Positions 25,747-36,076 are shown, counted from the first letter of the stretch. The stretch is DNA of 64,000 nucleotides from Altererythrobacter ishigakiensis (GCF_001663155.1 NZ_CP015963.1:2194001-2258000); one strand, 5' to 3'. Made by a program: numbers and translations. Notes: generated by a model not told the origin, from the letters alone.

Positions 25747-28071
25747 TCAGGCTTCTTTTTCGATCTTGTCTGGCAGCATGCCGAAGCGATTGTCCTTCGG
25801 GAAACCCTGCGGCGGCAAGCGCCCAGCCGCGCCGCGCGCAACCTTCCACTGCCATATTTCGTTTTCAGTGCGGGTGCGGTCACCCTTCCCACCCATCTGC
25901 CAGCTAAGCCCATCGGCAAGCACAAAGGTGGTCGCATCGGACAATCCCCCATCGCGATATCGCTGCAGCATAACGCCCTGTCCGCGCGCCATGACCGGCA
26001 TTTCCTCAAGGTTGAATACGACCAGCTTGCGGTTTTCGCCGACGCACGCGACGTGATCATGCCCTTCTGGAATCTCGCGCATGACCTGCAGCCGCGCATC
26101 ACCCTTCAGGTTTACCACCTGGCGCCCCTTGCGCGTCTCGGCGAGCAGTTCCGCCTCTTCGGCGACAAACCCCTTGCCAATACTGGACGCGAGAAGCAGC
26201 CGCCCTTTCGGACGATGCACCAGCATCCCGGCAATGCCGGTCTCCGCTTCCAGATCGACCATCGACTGCACAGGCTCACCAAATCCCCTCGCGCCGGGCA
26301 ATTTGTCCACGCCCAGCGTGTAGAAGCGTCCATTCTCCGCTGCGATCAGGATTTTGTCAGTGGTTTGCGCGTGGACGATGAAGGCAAGCTCATCGCCTTC
26401 CTTGTACTTAAATTCCTGATCCAGCGGGACGTGCCCTTTGGCCGCGCGAATCCAGCCCTTCTTGGACAGGATTACGGTGACCGGCTCTTTCTCGATCATC
26501 GCATCCATGCTGAATTCGACAGCTGGCTCAGTCTCTTCGATCTTGGTGCGGCGCGCGCCCAAGTCCGTATCGAGGCCGTATTCCTTCTGCAGCGCCTTCA
26601 GATCACGCTTCAACCGGGTGCGCTGGCGCGCGGGCGAACCGAGCAGCTTTTCGAGCTCATCCTGTTCTTCAAGCAGCTTGTCCTTCTCATCGCGCAGCTG
26701 CATTTCTTCGAGCTTGCGAAGTGAGCGCAGACGCATGTTCAGGATCGCTTCGGCCTGACGGTCGGTCAGTTTGAACTCCTCCATCATGACTGCCTTCGGA
26801 TCATCCTCGTAACGGATGATCTCGATCACGCGGTCGAGGTTGAGGAAAGCGATGATGTATCCTTCAACCAGTTCCAGCCGCCGCGCGATCTGGTCTAGCC
26901 GGTGCTGGCTGCGGCGCTGAAGTATCTCGATCTGGCTCGCGACCCAGTTCTGCAACAGTTCCTTCAGTCCCATGACCATCGGCGTGCGATTGGCGTCGAG
27001 GACATTCAAATTTAGGCCAAAGCGGGTCTCAAGATCGGTCAGTTTGAAGACTGACTCCTTGAGAAGTTCCGGATCAACATTGCGGCTGCGCGGGACCAGC
27101 ACAATGCGGATTTGTTCGTCAGACTCGTCGCGTACATCGTCGAGGATCGGCAGCTTCTTGTCAGCGATCGCCTGCGCGATCTGTTCGATCAGTTTGCCCT
27201 TCTGAACCTGATAAGGGATTTCGGAGATAACGAGCTGCCATTGGCCACCGCCCAGCCGCTCAATCCCTGCTTCCCTGTCTTCCGCCTTTTCAGCCTCTGC
27301 CGCATGGAAAACGCCGCGCACACGGAATGATCCGCGCCCTGTCTCATAGGCGTGCGAGATAACCTCATGGCTGTCGATGATCTGTCCGCCAGTGGCGAAA
27401 TCCGGCCCCTGGAACAGCTCCATCAACCGCGAATGTTCGACATGCGGATTGTCGATCAGCTCCAACGTGGCGTCGATCACTTCCGCGACATTGTGTGAGG
27501 GAATATTGGTCGCCATGCCCACGGCGATCCCGCTGGCACCATTGGCGAGCAGATTGGGGAACAGGCCGGGAAAAATCTCCGGCTCCTGTTCCTCACCGTT
27601 ATAGGTCGGGATGAAATCGACGGTGCCTTCATCCAGCCCCGCCATCAGCTGCAGCGCCGTCTTGGTCAGGCGCGCTTCGGTGTAGCGATAGGCGGCGGCA
27701 TTATCGCCATCGATATTGCCGAAGTTCCCCTGCCCCTCGACCAGCGGATAACGCAGGGCAAAATCCTGAGCCAGACGCACCATCGCGTCATAAACACTGG
27801 CATCGCCATGCGGGTGGTATTTACCGATCACGTCACCCACGACGCGGGCGGACTTCTTGAAGGCGGAATTGGGATCAAGCTTCAACTGCCGCATCGCCCA
27901 CAGCAAGCGGCGGTGGACGGGCTTCAACCCGTCGCGCAGATCGGGCAACGAGCGCGCGGTGATCGTCGACAGAGCATAGACCAGATAGCGCTCTTCCAGC
28001 GCGGAATCGAACGGTGCGTCGACAATCGCATCGAACGGATCGGAATCGGGAATTTCAGTAACGTCAGCCAT
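25747..28071 (-). CDS. parC: DNA topoisomerase IV subunit A
   Basis: The DNA-breaking subunit of topoisomerase IV, 774 residues, which decatenates daughter chromosomes. It has the winged-helix/tower core with [12 protein letters not shown], the catalytic tyrosine in [11 protein letters not shown] and [19 protein letters not shown] shorter six-bladed C-terminal domain contains ARGFGEPV and [18 protein letters not shown]. The length and C-terminal domain favour ParC over GyrA. The quinolone-determining Ser is replaced by Ala (see findings). Confidence 0.94.
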   Translation of the reverse strand: MADVTEIPDSDPFDAIVDAPFDSALEERYLVYALSTITARSLPDLRDGLKPVHRRLLWAMRQLKLDPNSAFKKSARVVGDVIGKYHPHGDASVYDAMVRLAQDFALRYPLVEGQGNFGNIDGDNAAAYRYTEARLTKTALQLMAGLDEGTVDFIPTYNGEEQEPEIFPGLFPNLLANGASGIAVGMATNIPSHNVAEVIDATLELIDNPHVEHSRLMELFQGPDFATGGQIIDSHEVISHAYETGRGSFRVRGVFHAAEAEKAEDREAGIERLGGGQWQLVISEIPYQVQKGKLIEQIAQAIADKKLPILDDVRDESDEQIRIVLVPRSRNVDPELLKESVFKLTDLETRFGLNLNVLDANRTPMVMGLKELLQNWVASQIEILQRRSQHRLDQIARRLELVEGYIIAFLNLDRVIEIIRYEDDPKAVMMEEFKLTDRQAEAILNMRLRSLRKLEEMQLRDEKDKLLEEQDELEKLLGSPARQRTRLKRDLKALQKEYGLDTDLGARRTKIEETEPAVEFSMDAMIEKEPVTVILSKKGWIRAAKGHVPLDQEFKYKEGDELAFIVHAQTTDKILIAAENGRFYTLGVDKLPGARGFGEPVQSMVDLEAETGIAGMLVHRPKGRLLLASSIGKGFVAEEAELLAETRKGRQVVNLKGDARLQVMREIPEGHDHVACVGENRKLVVFNLEEMPVMARGQGVMLQRYRDGGLSDATTFVLADGLSWQMGGKGDRTRTENEIWQWKVARGAAGRLPPQGFPKDNRFGMLPDKIEKEA

Positions 28072-28173
28072 TGCTCATCCGCTTAGCAATGCGCGTGGAC
28101 TAGGGGGAGAGGCATTTCCACAGGAATGGTCGGAATGTCAGGAGATGGGGTGGAACGCGGGCATTACCTGCGC

Positions 28174-30423
28174 TCAAATATCTACGCTCCTTAGCCGAAG
28201 AGAATTGGTCACAACCGAGATTGAGGACGCGCTCATCGCAAAAGCAGCAAACATTGGGCTGATCAGGATACCCATCACAGGGTAGAGAATACCCGCCGCC
28301 ACTGGCACGCCAAGCGCATTGTAGAAGAGGGCAAAGAACAGATTCTGGCGAATATTGCGCATCGTTGCCAGCGTGAGTTTCCGTGCCCGAACGATGCCAT
28401 CGAGATTGCCCCTGACCAGAGTGATTCCAGCGCTTTCTATCGCAACATCCGCACCTGTTCCCATGGCAATGCCAACATCAGCCTGCGCTAGAGCAGGTGC
28501 GTCATTCACGCCATCACCCGCCATGGCAACCTTGCTTCCTTGCTGCTGCAAATCGCGAATTATGCGCGCCTTGTCTTCCGGCAACACATCTGCGCGCACC
28601 TCATCAATACCGAGGCGCTTTGCAATCGCTCGCGCAGAGCGTTCATGATCGCCGGTGGCCATAATGATGCGGAAGCCCAGCTTGTGCAGCGCCGCCAAAG
28701 CATCAGGGGTCGTCTCCTTTATCGGATCCGCGACGCTGACCATTCCCGCCAGCGCATCGCCGATGGCCACAAACATGACTGTTTCGCCTTCATCTCGGCG
28801 CTCTCCGGCTACCTCTGCCAGCCCTCCAGGTTCGAGGCCTAAGTCCTCCATCAGTGCTGCATTGCCGAGTACCACTTGCCGCCCTTCGACCACGCCCTTT
28901 ACGCCTTTGCCGGTCACTGCCTCGAATTCTACTGTGTCTGATAGCGGCAAGTCGCGATCTTGTGCGCCGCTCACGATGGCTTCGGCAAGCGGGTGTTCCG
29001 AACCGCGCTCCAGCGTCGCAGCAACCCGCAGCAACTCATCTTCAGTACGACCTTCTTCGGGCATGACTGCAACAAGGCGCGGCTTGCCTTCCGTCAAGGT
29101 TCCGGTCTTGTCGACGATCAACGTATCTATCGTCTCAAAGCGTTCAAGCGCCTCGGCATTCTTGATGAGTACGCCTGACTGTGCACCCCTTCCTGTCGCA
29201 GTCATGATCGACATGGGTGTCGCGAGCCCCAGGGCACAAGGACACGCAATGATCAGTACGGAAACAGCCGCTATAAGCGCATAGGACAGCGCGGGATCTG
29301 GTCCGAGAATTGCCCAGCAAACAAAGGCAATAACAGCGCCCCCGATCACTGCAGGAACAAACCATCCGGCTACCTTGTCGGCGTATTTCTGAATGGGAGC
29401 GCGCGATCGCTGCGCCTTTGCGACCATTTGGACAATCTGGCTTAGCATCGTGTCCGCGCCGACCCGCTGTGCTTCGATGACAAGGCTTCCCGTGCCGTTG
29501 ATTGTTGCACCAGTAGCCGGATCGCCTCTGGTTTTCTCGACGGGAACTGGTTCGCCGGTGATCATGCTTTCATCGACCGATGAACGGCCCTCGATCACTT
29601 CTCCGTCGACCGGCACCTTTTCTCCCGGCCGCACGCGCAACCGATCGCCGACCTGTATATCTTCAAGCGGAATCTCTTCCTCACTGCCATCCTCGCGGAT
29701 GATGCGCGCAGTCTTGGCACCAAGATCGAGCAGTGCCCGGATCGCCTTGCCAGTCCCCTCGCGCGCCCGAAGTTCCATCACCTGCCCAAGCAGCACAAGC
29801 ACAACGATTACAGCCGCCGCTTCGAAATAGACCGGAACATGTCCGTGCATGTCGCGGAAGCCTACCGGGAAAACATCAGGCGCGAAAACCGCCGCTACGC
29901 TGAACAGCCATGAGGCCACAACGCCCATTGCGATCAGCGAGAACATATTGAGGTTCCACGATGCGAAGGATTTCCAGCCTCTCTCGACGAACGGCCAGCC
30001 ACACCACAGCACCACCGGCGTGGCCAAGACCAATTCCATCCATTGTGCCCGCCCTTGACCGATTGCTTCGCGGATCACGCCCAGGCCGATCATCGGCCCC
30101 ATGGCGATCAGCAAGACAGGCAAGGTTAGGACTGCGCCAATCCAGAACCGGCGGGTGAAATCAACTAATTCCGGGTTCGGACCTTCTTCAGCATAGGCTG
30201 CCGATTCCAGTTCGAGAGCCATCCCGCAGATTGGGCATGAACCGGGCTGCGTCTGTCGCACGTTGGGATGCATTGGACAGGTGTAGACGGCTCCCGCATG
30301 GTCCGAAGGAACATGGTCGTATTGGCCGTCGCGAGGAGGCTCTCCATCCCCGGCAAGGTGTTCGCCATGGTGACAGGCATGGTTGTGATGGCCTGACCCG
30401 CTATGATCGGAGTTTGTGCTCAT
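28174..30423 (-). CDS. Copper/silver-type P1B ATPase
   Basis: A heavy-metal-exporting P-type ATPase of 749 residues. The N-terminus is His-rich (1-45), then a heavy-metal-binding HMBD motif TCPMHP (48-53) with CPICGM (63-68). No classical GMTCxxC HMA domain is present. Core motifs are TGEPVPVEK, the transmembrane [10 protein letters not shown], the phosphorylation site [11 protein letters not shown], the HP motif SEHPLA and [13 protein letters not shown] plus HMBD points to Cu(I)/Ag(I) (CopA/SilP-like), though CopB-type selectivity cannot be ruled out. It is a single gene with no obvious metal-regulator operator seen upstream. Confidence 0.92.
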   Translation of the reverse strand: MSTNSDHSGSGHHNHACHHGEHLAGDGEPPRDGQYDHVPSDHAGAVYTCPMHPNVRQTQPGSCPICGMALELESAAYAEEGPNPELVDFTRRFWIGAVLTLPVLLIAMGPMIGLGVIREAIGQGRAQWMELVLATPVVLWCGWPFVERGWKSFASWNLNMFSLIAMGVVASWLFSVAAVFAPDVFPVGFRDMHGHVPVYFEAAAVIVVLVLLGQVMELRAREGTGKAIRALLDLGAKTARIIREDGSEEEIPLEDIQVGDRLRVRPGEKVPVDGEVIEGRSSVDESMITGEPVPVEKTRGDPATGATINGTGSLVIEAQRVGADTMLSQIVQMVAKAQRSRAPIQKYADKVAGWFVPAVIGGAVIAFVCWAILGPDPALSYALIAAVSVLIIACPCALGLATPMSIMTATGRGAQSGVLIKNAEALERFETIDTLIVDKTGTLTEGKPRLVAVMPEEGRTEDELLRVAATLERGSEHPLAEAIVSGAQDRDLPLSDTVEFEAVTGKGVKGVVEGRQVVLGNAALMEDLGLEPGGLAEVAGERRDEGETVMFVAIGDALAGMVSVADPIKETTPDALAALHKLGFRIIMATGDHERSARAIAKRLGIDEVRADVLPEDKARIIRDLQQQGSKVAMAGDGVNDAPALAQADVGIAMGTGADVAIESAGITLVRGNLDGIVRARKLTLATMRNIRQNLFFALFYNALGVPVAAGILYPVMGILISPMFAAFAMSASSISVVTNSLRLRSVDI

Positions 30424-30531
30424 GGCAGCGCAATATACATGTCACCCTGCAGATGCGCCAATGTCCGCAAATGGGTCGTTAGCTGACATTCATGCATTCA
30501 AGCCAGAGTTTCCCTCTCAGTAGCCCAGTGG

Positions 30532-31728
30532 TCAATCCTGCCCCAGATCGCGCAGCAGCTCGGCAAACCAAGGCAGTGTTGTGTCGAAAGTCTTGCCGCC
30601 CTTGATCCGCTCAAACTCGATCGCGCGCATTTCATCGCCGCGTTCTTCGTCCTGACCGATCACGCCGGGTTCGCCGCGCAGCGCCGCTTCGACGGCATAG
30701 TCTGTGCACGCCTTGATCAGCTCTAGATCGACGGCATTCGCGGGGGCCGAGCGCGAGAAGTAGCCGCTCTTTTGCACCAGCACCTTTTCCGCGCCGATTT
30801 CCTCGGCAAAGCGCTCTCCAAACCATTGCCCCGGATTGATCTTGTCGAGCTTTACATGGCCGAATGGATCGCGCGGCACTTCCTCGCCCGCCGCCTCCAT
30901 CGCGGCGACAATCTCGGCCACGCCGGCGCCTTCTGAAATGAACAGGTTCACCCCGTCCTGCGCGTCCATGGTCGCGCGCAAGCGCTTCGCCTCGGCAGCG
31001 ATGTCAAACGGACGCTCAGGCACGAACACACCGTGCACATCCCAGCGCGCGGCGGCATTCTCTGGCCATTCGGCAAAGGGCGCAGACTTCACCCAGCGAT
31101 GGTGCGCGTCAGCAGTTGCCGCCGTCAGCCAGCCGCAATGTCTGCCCATCACCTCATGAATGATCAGCATACGCGGGTTGGCGGAATGTTCGGCGATGAT
31201 ATTGCGCGCATAGACCGCGCCCTGCTCTGCCGCCGTCCACGCGCCCAATGACTGTTTGATCGGGATCACGTCATTGTCGATTGTCTTGGGCAGGCCCACC
31301 ACCGTTAGCGGATATCCATTGTCGCATAAGTAAGCGGCCAAATCCGCCGCCGCCGTATTGGTGTCATCCCCGCCAATCGTGTGCAGGATATCGACGCCAT
31401 CGCGGGTCAACTGCTCAGCCGCAACCTGCAGCGGGTTCTGTCCCGGTTTCACCAGGCCGCGCTTCTCGCAATCGGCAACATTGGTCAGCTTGACCCGGCT
31501 GTTGCCAATCGGGCTGCCGCCAAATGCGTGCAATCGCCCCGCCGTCTCGCGAACCTTGTCGCTCACTTCGACATATTCGCCCTTCAGCAGGCCAGCATAG
31601 CCATTGCGGTACGCGATGATGCGGTGATCACGCGCCACCTCGGTGTAGCGCTCGATCAAACCGCCGACGGCAGAGGAAAGACACGGCGCCAGCCCGCCAG
31701 CGGTCAACATGGCAACGGTTTTGGTCAT
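30532..31728 (-). CDS. pfp: Pyrophosphate-dependent 6-phosphofructokinase
   Basis: It interconverts fructose 6-phosphate and fructose 1,6-bisphosphate, using PPi as phosphate donor. The protein has 398 residues. GGDDTN replaces the GGDGS of ATP enzymes, and PKTIDND carries Lys where ATP enzymes have Gly; both mark the PPi type. MGRHCGWL and the sugar-binding region follow. The reversible reaction suits an organism growing largely gluconeogenically, consistent with pckA in this window. Confidence 0.92.
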   Translation of the reverse strand: MTKTVAMLTAGGLAPCLSSAVGGLIERYTEVARDHRIIAYRNGYAGLLKGEYVEVSDKVRETAGRLHAFGGSPIGNSRVKLTNVADCEKRGLVKPGQNPLQVAAEQLTRDGVDILHTIGGDDTNTAAADLAAYLCDNGYPLTVVGLPKTIDNDVIPIKQSLGAWTAAEQGAVYARNIIAEHSANPRMLIIHEVMGRHCGWLTAATADAHHRWVKSAPFAEWPENAAARWDVHGVFVPERPFDIAAEAKRLRATMDAQDGVNLFISEGAGVAEIVAAMEAAGEEVPRDPFGHVKLDKINPGQWFGERFAEEIGAEKVLVQKSGYFSRSAPANAVDLELIKACTDYAVEAALRGEPGVIGQDEERGDEMRAIEFERIKGGKTFDTTLPWFAELLRDLGQD

Positions 31729-31797
31729 GGCTTGGGTTCTGCCAATTCAGCGCGCGCTCGGCTAGACTGAATACGATGCCAACTGGATAGAAGGCGC

Positions 31798-32133
31798 TTA
31801 CATCCGGCGCATATCATGCGCTTCGGCGGGAACGGTGACGCTGAGGCCGTCGAGCTCTTCAGTCAGATCGATCTGACAGGAAAGGCGGCTTGTGCGGCGC
31901 ACCCCGGCGGCGAAATCGAGCATGTCTTCCTCTTCTTCGCTTGCCTCCGGCAGCTTATCGAACCATTCGGCATCAACCACGACATGGCAGGTTGAGCAGG
32001 CCATCTGGCCCTCGCATGTGCCCTCCAGTGGCATGCCCAGCGCTTGACCGACTTCAAGCAAAGACTGGCCCACTTCGCCTTCGCCCTCGGTCACATTGCC
32101 CTGGCTATCGGTGAAACGCAGTTTGATGCTCAA
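31798..32133 (-). CDS. 2Fe-2S ferredoxin (Isc/adrenodoxin type)
   Basis: A 111-residue electron carrier with cluster ligands Cys40, Cys46, Cys49 and Cys86 in the pattern C-x5-C-x2-C...C, typical of adrenodoxin/Isc-type ferredoxins. Its ATG overlaps the stop of the upstream cysteine desulfurase, which ties it to iron-sulfur cluster assembly or thiolation. Confidence 0.93.
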   Translation of the reverse strand: MSIKLRFTDSQGNVTEGEGEVGQSLLEVGQALGMPLEGTCEGQMACSTCHVVVDAEWFDKLPEASEEEEDMLDFAAGVRRTSRLSCQIDLTEELDGLSVTVPAEAHDMRRM

Positions 32134-33206
32134 AGTCCTTGCTCCTTCGCAGCAGCGTTGATCTTATTCGCTGCGATTTCAATCTCTTCGAGCGTTGTAT
32201 AGCGCCCGAAACCTAGCCGGATAGAGGATTTCGCTTCGGCGTCCGAAAGTCCGATAGCTTTCAATACGTGGCTGGGCCGGCCAGAACCGCTGGCGCACGC
32301 AGAACCCGCGCTAAACATAACATCGCGCACGTCTGACATCACCCGGGCAACATCCAGCCCGTCGCGGCGGATATTGAGATTGCCGTGCCAGCGCGCCTCT
32401 GCACTGCCGTTAAGTGTCCAGTCGGCGAACAACTCGCGCGCACGGTTCCACAGCGCTTCCACATGTGCCGCATCTTCTGCCATGCGTTCTGACGCGAGCT
32501 CGGCTGCTGCGCCGAAACCTGCGATCAGCGCGGGCGACAAGGTGCCAGAGCGCAAATCATGCTCCTGCCCCCCGCCCGTTTGTATCTCAGTGAGTTCAAC
32601 CCCGTCGCGCACCCACAGCGAGCCAATCCCTTTGGGGCCGTGGAACTTGTGTGCACTGACAGCGATCATGTCCGCAGAGGTGACTTGCATCTTGCCGTAA
32701 GCTTGCACCGCATCGCACAGATAGAGTGCGTTCGCCTCCTTGGCCCTGCGGTGCCATTCCACCGTTGGCTGGATCACGCCGATCTCATTGTTGACCTGCA
32801 TCACCGCAACCAACCGCGTGTCTGCTGGCAAGTCCTGATTGGCGTTGCACTGGCCGTCATGGCCGACATTGAGGATGTGCGATTTGCCAGCCGCTTTGGC
32901 CGTATCCCCGACTGCCGAGTGCTCAATCGCGGAATAGGATACGGTGCCGCCATTACCTGAGCCGCGGATCGCGAGGTTTATCGCTTCGGTTGCGCCGCCG
33001 GTGAAGATCACTTTGCCGCCCGGAGGAAACAGCGCGGCAATCTTGTCCCGTGCGGCTTCGATCGCGGCTGCCGCCATACGGCCCATGCGGTGCGCGCTGT
33101 GTGGATTGCCGAAGCCAGTGCCATCCGGCCCGTCGAGCCAACGCAGCATCGCGTCGCGCGCTTCAGGCGCGAGGGGGGTGGTCGCTTGATAATCCAAGTA
33201 GATCAT
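32130..33206 (-). CDS. Cysteine desulfurase (NifS/IscS-like), second copy of the pair
   Basis: A PLP enzyme that takes sulfur from cysteine as a persulfide, 358 residues. It has the PLP lysine in SAHKFHGPKG (Lys187) and the active cysteine in SAGSACASGSG (Cys304). The LDYQATTPL start is typical. It is coupled on both sides by 4-base overlaps, with a paralogous desulfurase upstream and a ferredoxin downstream. No IscU or SufBCD gene lies nearby, so the sulfur acceptor is unclear. Confidence 0.92.
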   Translation of the reverse strand: MIYLDYQATTPLAPEARDAMLRWLDGPDGTGFGNPHSAHRMGRMAAAAIEAARDKIAALFPPGGKVIFTGGATEAINLAIRGSGNGGTVSYSAIEHSAVGDTAKAAGKSHILNVGHDGQCNANQDLPADTRLVAVMQVNNEIGVIQPTVEWHRRAKEANALYLCDAVQAYGKMQVTSADMIAVSAHKFHGPKGIGSLWVRDGVELTEIQTGGGQEHDLRSGTLSPALIAGFGAAAELASERMAEDAAHVEALWNRARELFADWTLNGSAEARWHGNLNIRRDGLDVARVMSDVRDVMFSAGSACASGSGRPSHVLKAIGLSDAEAKSSIRLGFGRYTTLEEIEIAANKINAAAKEQGL

Positions 33207-34207
33207 TTGAGCGAACTCCAGGCGTCGGCAAACCTGTCCAAATCCTCCGGCGTCGTGTTCCAGCCGATGCTGACCCGGATCGTCCGCGCAGCCACTTCAT
33301 CTGACACACCAAATGCGTCGAGCACACGGCTTTTCTTGAGCGTGCCGGATGAACAAGCGCTTCCAGCGGATACCGCACAACCCATCGCATCGAGGCGGAT
33401 AAGCAGCGCCTGAGCAGACATAGACGAATGCTTCACCGCGAAGATGTAGTCGTTCTGGTCGCCAAAACGCAGTACGTCCTCTCCGAGGCAATGCGCAAAC
33501 TCTGCCCGATCGGCAGGCGTTGTTCCCCACTCGCCCGCTTCGAGCGCCGCAGCCATTCCCAATGCTGCAGGCATGTTTTCAGTACCCTGCCGATATCCGC
33601 GCTCATGCCCGCCGATGGGCTCCAGCAAATTGTAATCCCGGACCAACAGCGCACCGATACCAATCGGCCCTCCAAACTTGTGGGCAGAAACGACAAGCAT
33701 ATCAGCATCTGGAAGCGCGAGTTTGCCCGCACTTTGTGCGCAATCGGACAGCACCAATGCCCCGATCTCTCGGACTGTCTCGACCATTTGATCCACCGGA
33801 TTGATCACGCCCGTTTCCGAGTTCACATGCTGGATCGCTAGGATGCAGTTCGCGTCAAATGTGCTCTCGTCTGAAAACTGCTCCGCATCCAGCGCTACGC
33901 GGAACACAGCGTCGTGTTCAACCGCGCTGACGATCCGACGGGTTGCCTTCGCGCGGTTGAGCGCGATCCACAGCGCCTCACTCGCGCCGCTGGTGAAGAT
34001 CAGTTCGTAGTTTTTTGCTCCTTGGCCCAACCCGAGCGCGCACTTGATCCGCTCGCGCGCGTCTTCCAGCGCAGCCTTTGCTTTGCGCCCTTCAGCATGC
34101 GGAGATGACGGGTTTGCCCAAATGCGAAATCCCTCATCCATCGCCGCTTTGGCTTCAGGGCGCAGCGGGCTGGTCGCGGCGTGATCGAGATATATACGAG
34201 GTTTCAA
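33203..34207 (-). CDS. Cysteine desulfurase family protein, first copy of the pair
   Basis: A 334-residue paralogue of the next gene, starting with IYLDHAATSPL. It has the PLP lysine in SAHKFGGPIG (Lys177) and the active cysteine in SAGSACSSGTL (Cys285), so both copies look catalytically intact. It is the first gene of a probable four-gene operon with desulfurase 2, ferredoxin and perhaps pfp, divergent from a small hydrolase. Confidence 0.9.
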   Translation of the reverse strand: MKPRIYLDHAATSPLRPEAKAAMDEGFRIWANPSSPHAEGRKAKAALEDARERIKCALGLGQGAKNYELIFTSGASEALWIALNRAKATRRIVSAVEHDAVFRVALDAEQFSDESTFDANCILAIQHVNSETGVINPVDQMVETVREIGALVLSDCAQSAGKLALPDADMLVVSAHKFGGPIGIGALLVRDYNLLEPIGGHERGYRQGTENMPAALGMAAALEAGEWGTTPADRAEFAHCLGEDVLRFGDQNDYIFAVKHSSMSAQALLIRLDAMGCAVSAGSACSSGTLKKSRVLDAFGVSDEVAARTIRVSIGWNTTPEDLDRFADAWSSLK

Positions 34208-34327
34208 ATGAGGCCTTATTGCGAATGATTCTTAAAAAATTGCAGAATGTTACGCGCCGCACTATAGAGCACTCGAAAGCCGGTGCCAGCCGGTACTTGG
34301 CTTAACTCATTTCATAAGGTTCATTCG

Positions 34328-34984
34328 ATGCCATCAGTCATCTTTCCCGGCCCAGAGGGTCGCCTTGAAGGTCGTTTTTCTCCGCCGCCGCGTCCGCGCG
34401 CGCCGGTTGCCATGATCCTGCATCCGCATCCCGAAGGCGGCGGCACGATGAATGATCGCATCGTCCAACGGATGTACAAGACCTTCGTCGATCGCGGCTT
34501 TGCTACACTGCGTTTCAACTTTCGCGGCGTCGGCCGCAGCCAGGGCAGCTTCGACAATGGTATCGGCGAGCTGTCCGACGCGGCATCGGCATTGGACTGG
34601 GTCCAGTCAATCCACCCTGAAGCACAGACCACTTGGGTCGCCGGATACAGCTTTGGCGCGCTAATCGGCATGCAGCTCTTGATGCGCCGCCCGGAAGTGC
34701 GCGGCTTCATCTCGGTCGCGCCGCCAGCCAACATGTATGACTTCAGCTTCCTCGCACCCTGCCCAGCCAGCGGCATCTTCATTCAGGGCGCTGCGGATAC
34801 AGTGGTGCAACCTTCCGCTGTCCAGAAGCTGGTCGACAAGCTGCGCACGCAAAAGCACATCACAATTCATCATGAAGAGATCCCACGTGCGAACCACTTC
34901 TTCGAAAACGAACTCGAAGATCTGATGGCGTCAGTGGACAATTATCTCGACTTCCGACTCGACCCCGATTGTCCGATTAAGTGA
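34328..34984 (+). CDS. Alpha/beta hydrolase (dienelactone-hydrolase-like)
   Basis: A 218-residue small cytosolic alpha/beta hydrolase. It contains LHPHPEGGGTMNDRIV, LRFNFRGVGRSQG and the nucleophile elbow AGYSFGALIG. The His is probably within PRANHFFENELE. This compact type is common next to cysteine desulfurase genes in alphaproteobacteria; its substrate is unknown. The ATG at 34328 has AAGG about 9 bases ahead; upstream codons in the frame are not supported. Confidence 0.88.
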   Translation: MPSVIFPGPEGRLEGRFSPPPRPRAPVAMILHPHPEGGGTMNDRIVQRMYKTFVDRGFATLRFNFRGVGRSQGSFDNGIGELSDAASALDWVQSIHPEAQTTWVAGYSFGALIGMQLLMRRPEVRGFISVAPPANMYDFSFLAPCPASGIFIQGAADTVVQPSAVQKLVDKLRTQKHITIHHEEIPRANHFFENELEDLMASVDNYLDFRLDPDCPIK

Positions 34985-34988
34985 TCTT

Positions 34989-35012
34989 TGGGGTCAATCA
35001 TATCTGACCCCA
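34989..35012. repeat. Inverted repeat after the hydrolase gene
   Basis: TGGGGTCA and TGACCCCA are perfect 8-bp arms around an 8-base loop, 5 bases after the hydrolase stop. There is no T-run after it, so it is at best a weak terminator. Confidence 0.4.
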
Positions 35013-35077
35013 CCCTCTCTTAACTTTCATGATTTTCAGAACGTTAGGCGCGTTCTTGCGCATGAGCGAAGCATATC

Positions 35078-35108
35078 TTGCCTCTGTTTATGTAATGTTG
35101 TAACATTA
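35078..35108 (+). promoter_or_regulatory. tonB promoter with overlapping palindrome
   Basis: A sigma-70-like promoter TTGCCT-N17-TAACAT is visible (-35 at 35078-35083, -10 at 35101-35106). The -10 lies inside a 16-bp palindrome TAATGTT-GT-AACATTA (35093-35108). This geometry suits a repressor operator. The motif is AT-rich and resembles Fur-superfamily (Zur-like) sites, which would fit a TonB gene, but the regulator is not identified. Confidence 0.5.
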
Positions 35109-35191
35109 ATTTCAGGGTGCCGCGTAAGGTTCACTAATCTGGCAAAAAAGCCCCATCGCGGCACCTTTTTGGAAAGAGAGGAGCCGAGTTT

Positions 35192-35860
35192 ATGGCATTT
35201 GCAGATCAAAAGAGCTTGAAGGAACGCAGCGCAGGCTTAGTCGGCGCGATTGTCCTGCCCGCCGCTTTAGGTGCAATCTTCATCTCAGGATTAGCGGTCA
35301 AAGACATCATCATTCCGCCCGAGCAAAAAGCCTTTGAAGGACGGAATATAGAGATCGACCTTCCACCCCCGCCACCTGACGAGGTCAAACCAGAAACGCC
35401 CGTCGACAATCCGATCTCGCAGATCGTCACGCCTGATCCGGTGATAGATATTCCTACTAATGTAAAGCTATCAAACACAGTCATCGAGTTGCCACCTATC
35501 GACGCGGGATTGTCACGAATTGTCCTGCCAGAAATTGACAAAGGTCCGTCGCTGGGCGCGATCAAGCCAGCAGTGGCAACACCACGCAACAATCCCGGCA
35601 GTTGGGTCACAACCAGCGACTATAGAACCGTATGGATCAATCGCGAATGGACAGGCGTCGCGCGGTTCGAACTACAAGTGAGTGCGCGAGGGAGGGTCAC
35701 AGATTGCCGGATTACCCGATCTACCGGACACGAAGCACTCGATCAGGCGACATGCAACCTGATCGCCAAGCGCGCACGCTTCAATCCAGCCAAAGATCCA
35801 ACCGGCCAGTCCGTCAGCAGCACGTATTCAAGCGCGATCTCATGGGAATTGCCGGAATAG
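35192..35860 (+). CDS. tonB: TonB energy transducer
   Basis: It couples the proton motive force to outer-membrane receptors. The protein has 222 residues: a short cytosolic start, one transmembrane helix at about 18-36, a Pro-rich periplasmic linker (LPPPPPDEVKPETP) and a C-terminal TonB domain with RVTDCRITRSTGHEALDQATC. The C-terminal domain is of the short TonB/energy-transducer type common in Sphingomonadales. No exbBD is adjacent. GGAG lies about 9 bases before the ATG. Confidence 0.9.
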   Translation: MAFADQKSLKERSAGLVGAIVLPAALGAIFISGLAVKDIIIPPEQKAFEGRNIEIDLPPPPPDEVKPETPVDNPISQIVTPDPVIDIPTNVKLSNTVIELPPIDAGLSRIVLPEIDKGPSLGAIKPAVATPRNNPGSWVTTSDYRTVWINREWTGVARFELQVSARGRVTDCRITRSTGHEALDQATCNLIAKRARFNPAKDPTGQSVSSTYSSAISWELPE

Positions 35861-35866
35861 GCCCGA

Positions 35867-36076
35867 TCACTCCGTATTGGCCCGTTGCACCTGATCGAGC
35901 GGAGCCTCTCCGCCCGATCCGGGCAGCGTCCAGATCAGTACGTTGACTATCGCAATCACTGCCAGGAGCAGCATTAGCGCCGGTTGCTTGGCGGGCACGC
36001 CTTTGCGCCACAAGATAAAGGCGCCCACGATCAATGCGCCAGCTGCCAACATCACGATCGAAAGCACCGCATTCAT
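35867..36076 (-). CDS. Small two-helix membrane protein
   Basis: A 69-residue protein with two transmembrane helices, about 3-22 and 33-51, joined by a basic loop (WRKGVPAKQP), and a polar tail. I do not recognise the family. The ATG at 36076 has a strong AAGGAGA ribosome-binding site; the longer upstream frame is not used. It is convergent with tonB, 6 bases apart, and divergent from the DUF885 gene. Confidence 0.7.
   Translation of the reverse strand: MNAVLSIVMLAAGALIVGAFILWRKGVPAKQPALMLLLAVIAIVNVLIWTLPGSGGEAPLDQVQRANTE

Noticed and set aside
25735..26724. 329-residue open frame on the plus strand
   Set aside because: Antisense to the C-terminal domain of parC, and its start lies in the terminator region.
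34989..35012. Hairpin after the hydrolase as a definite terminator
   Set aside because: Stem is perfect but no T-run follows, so it was kept only as an inverted repeat.
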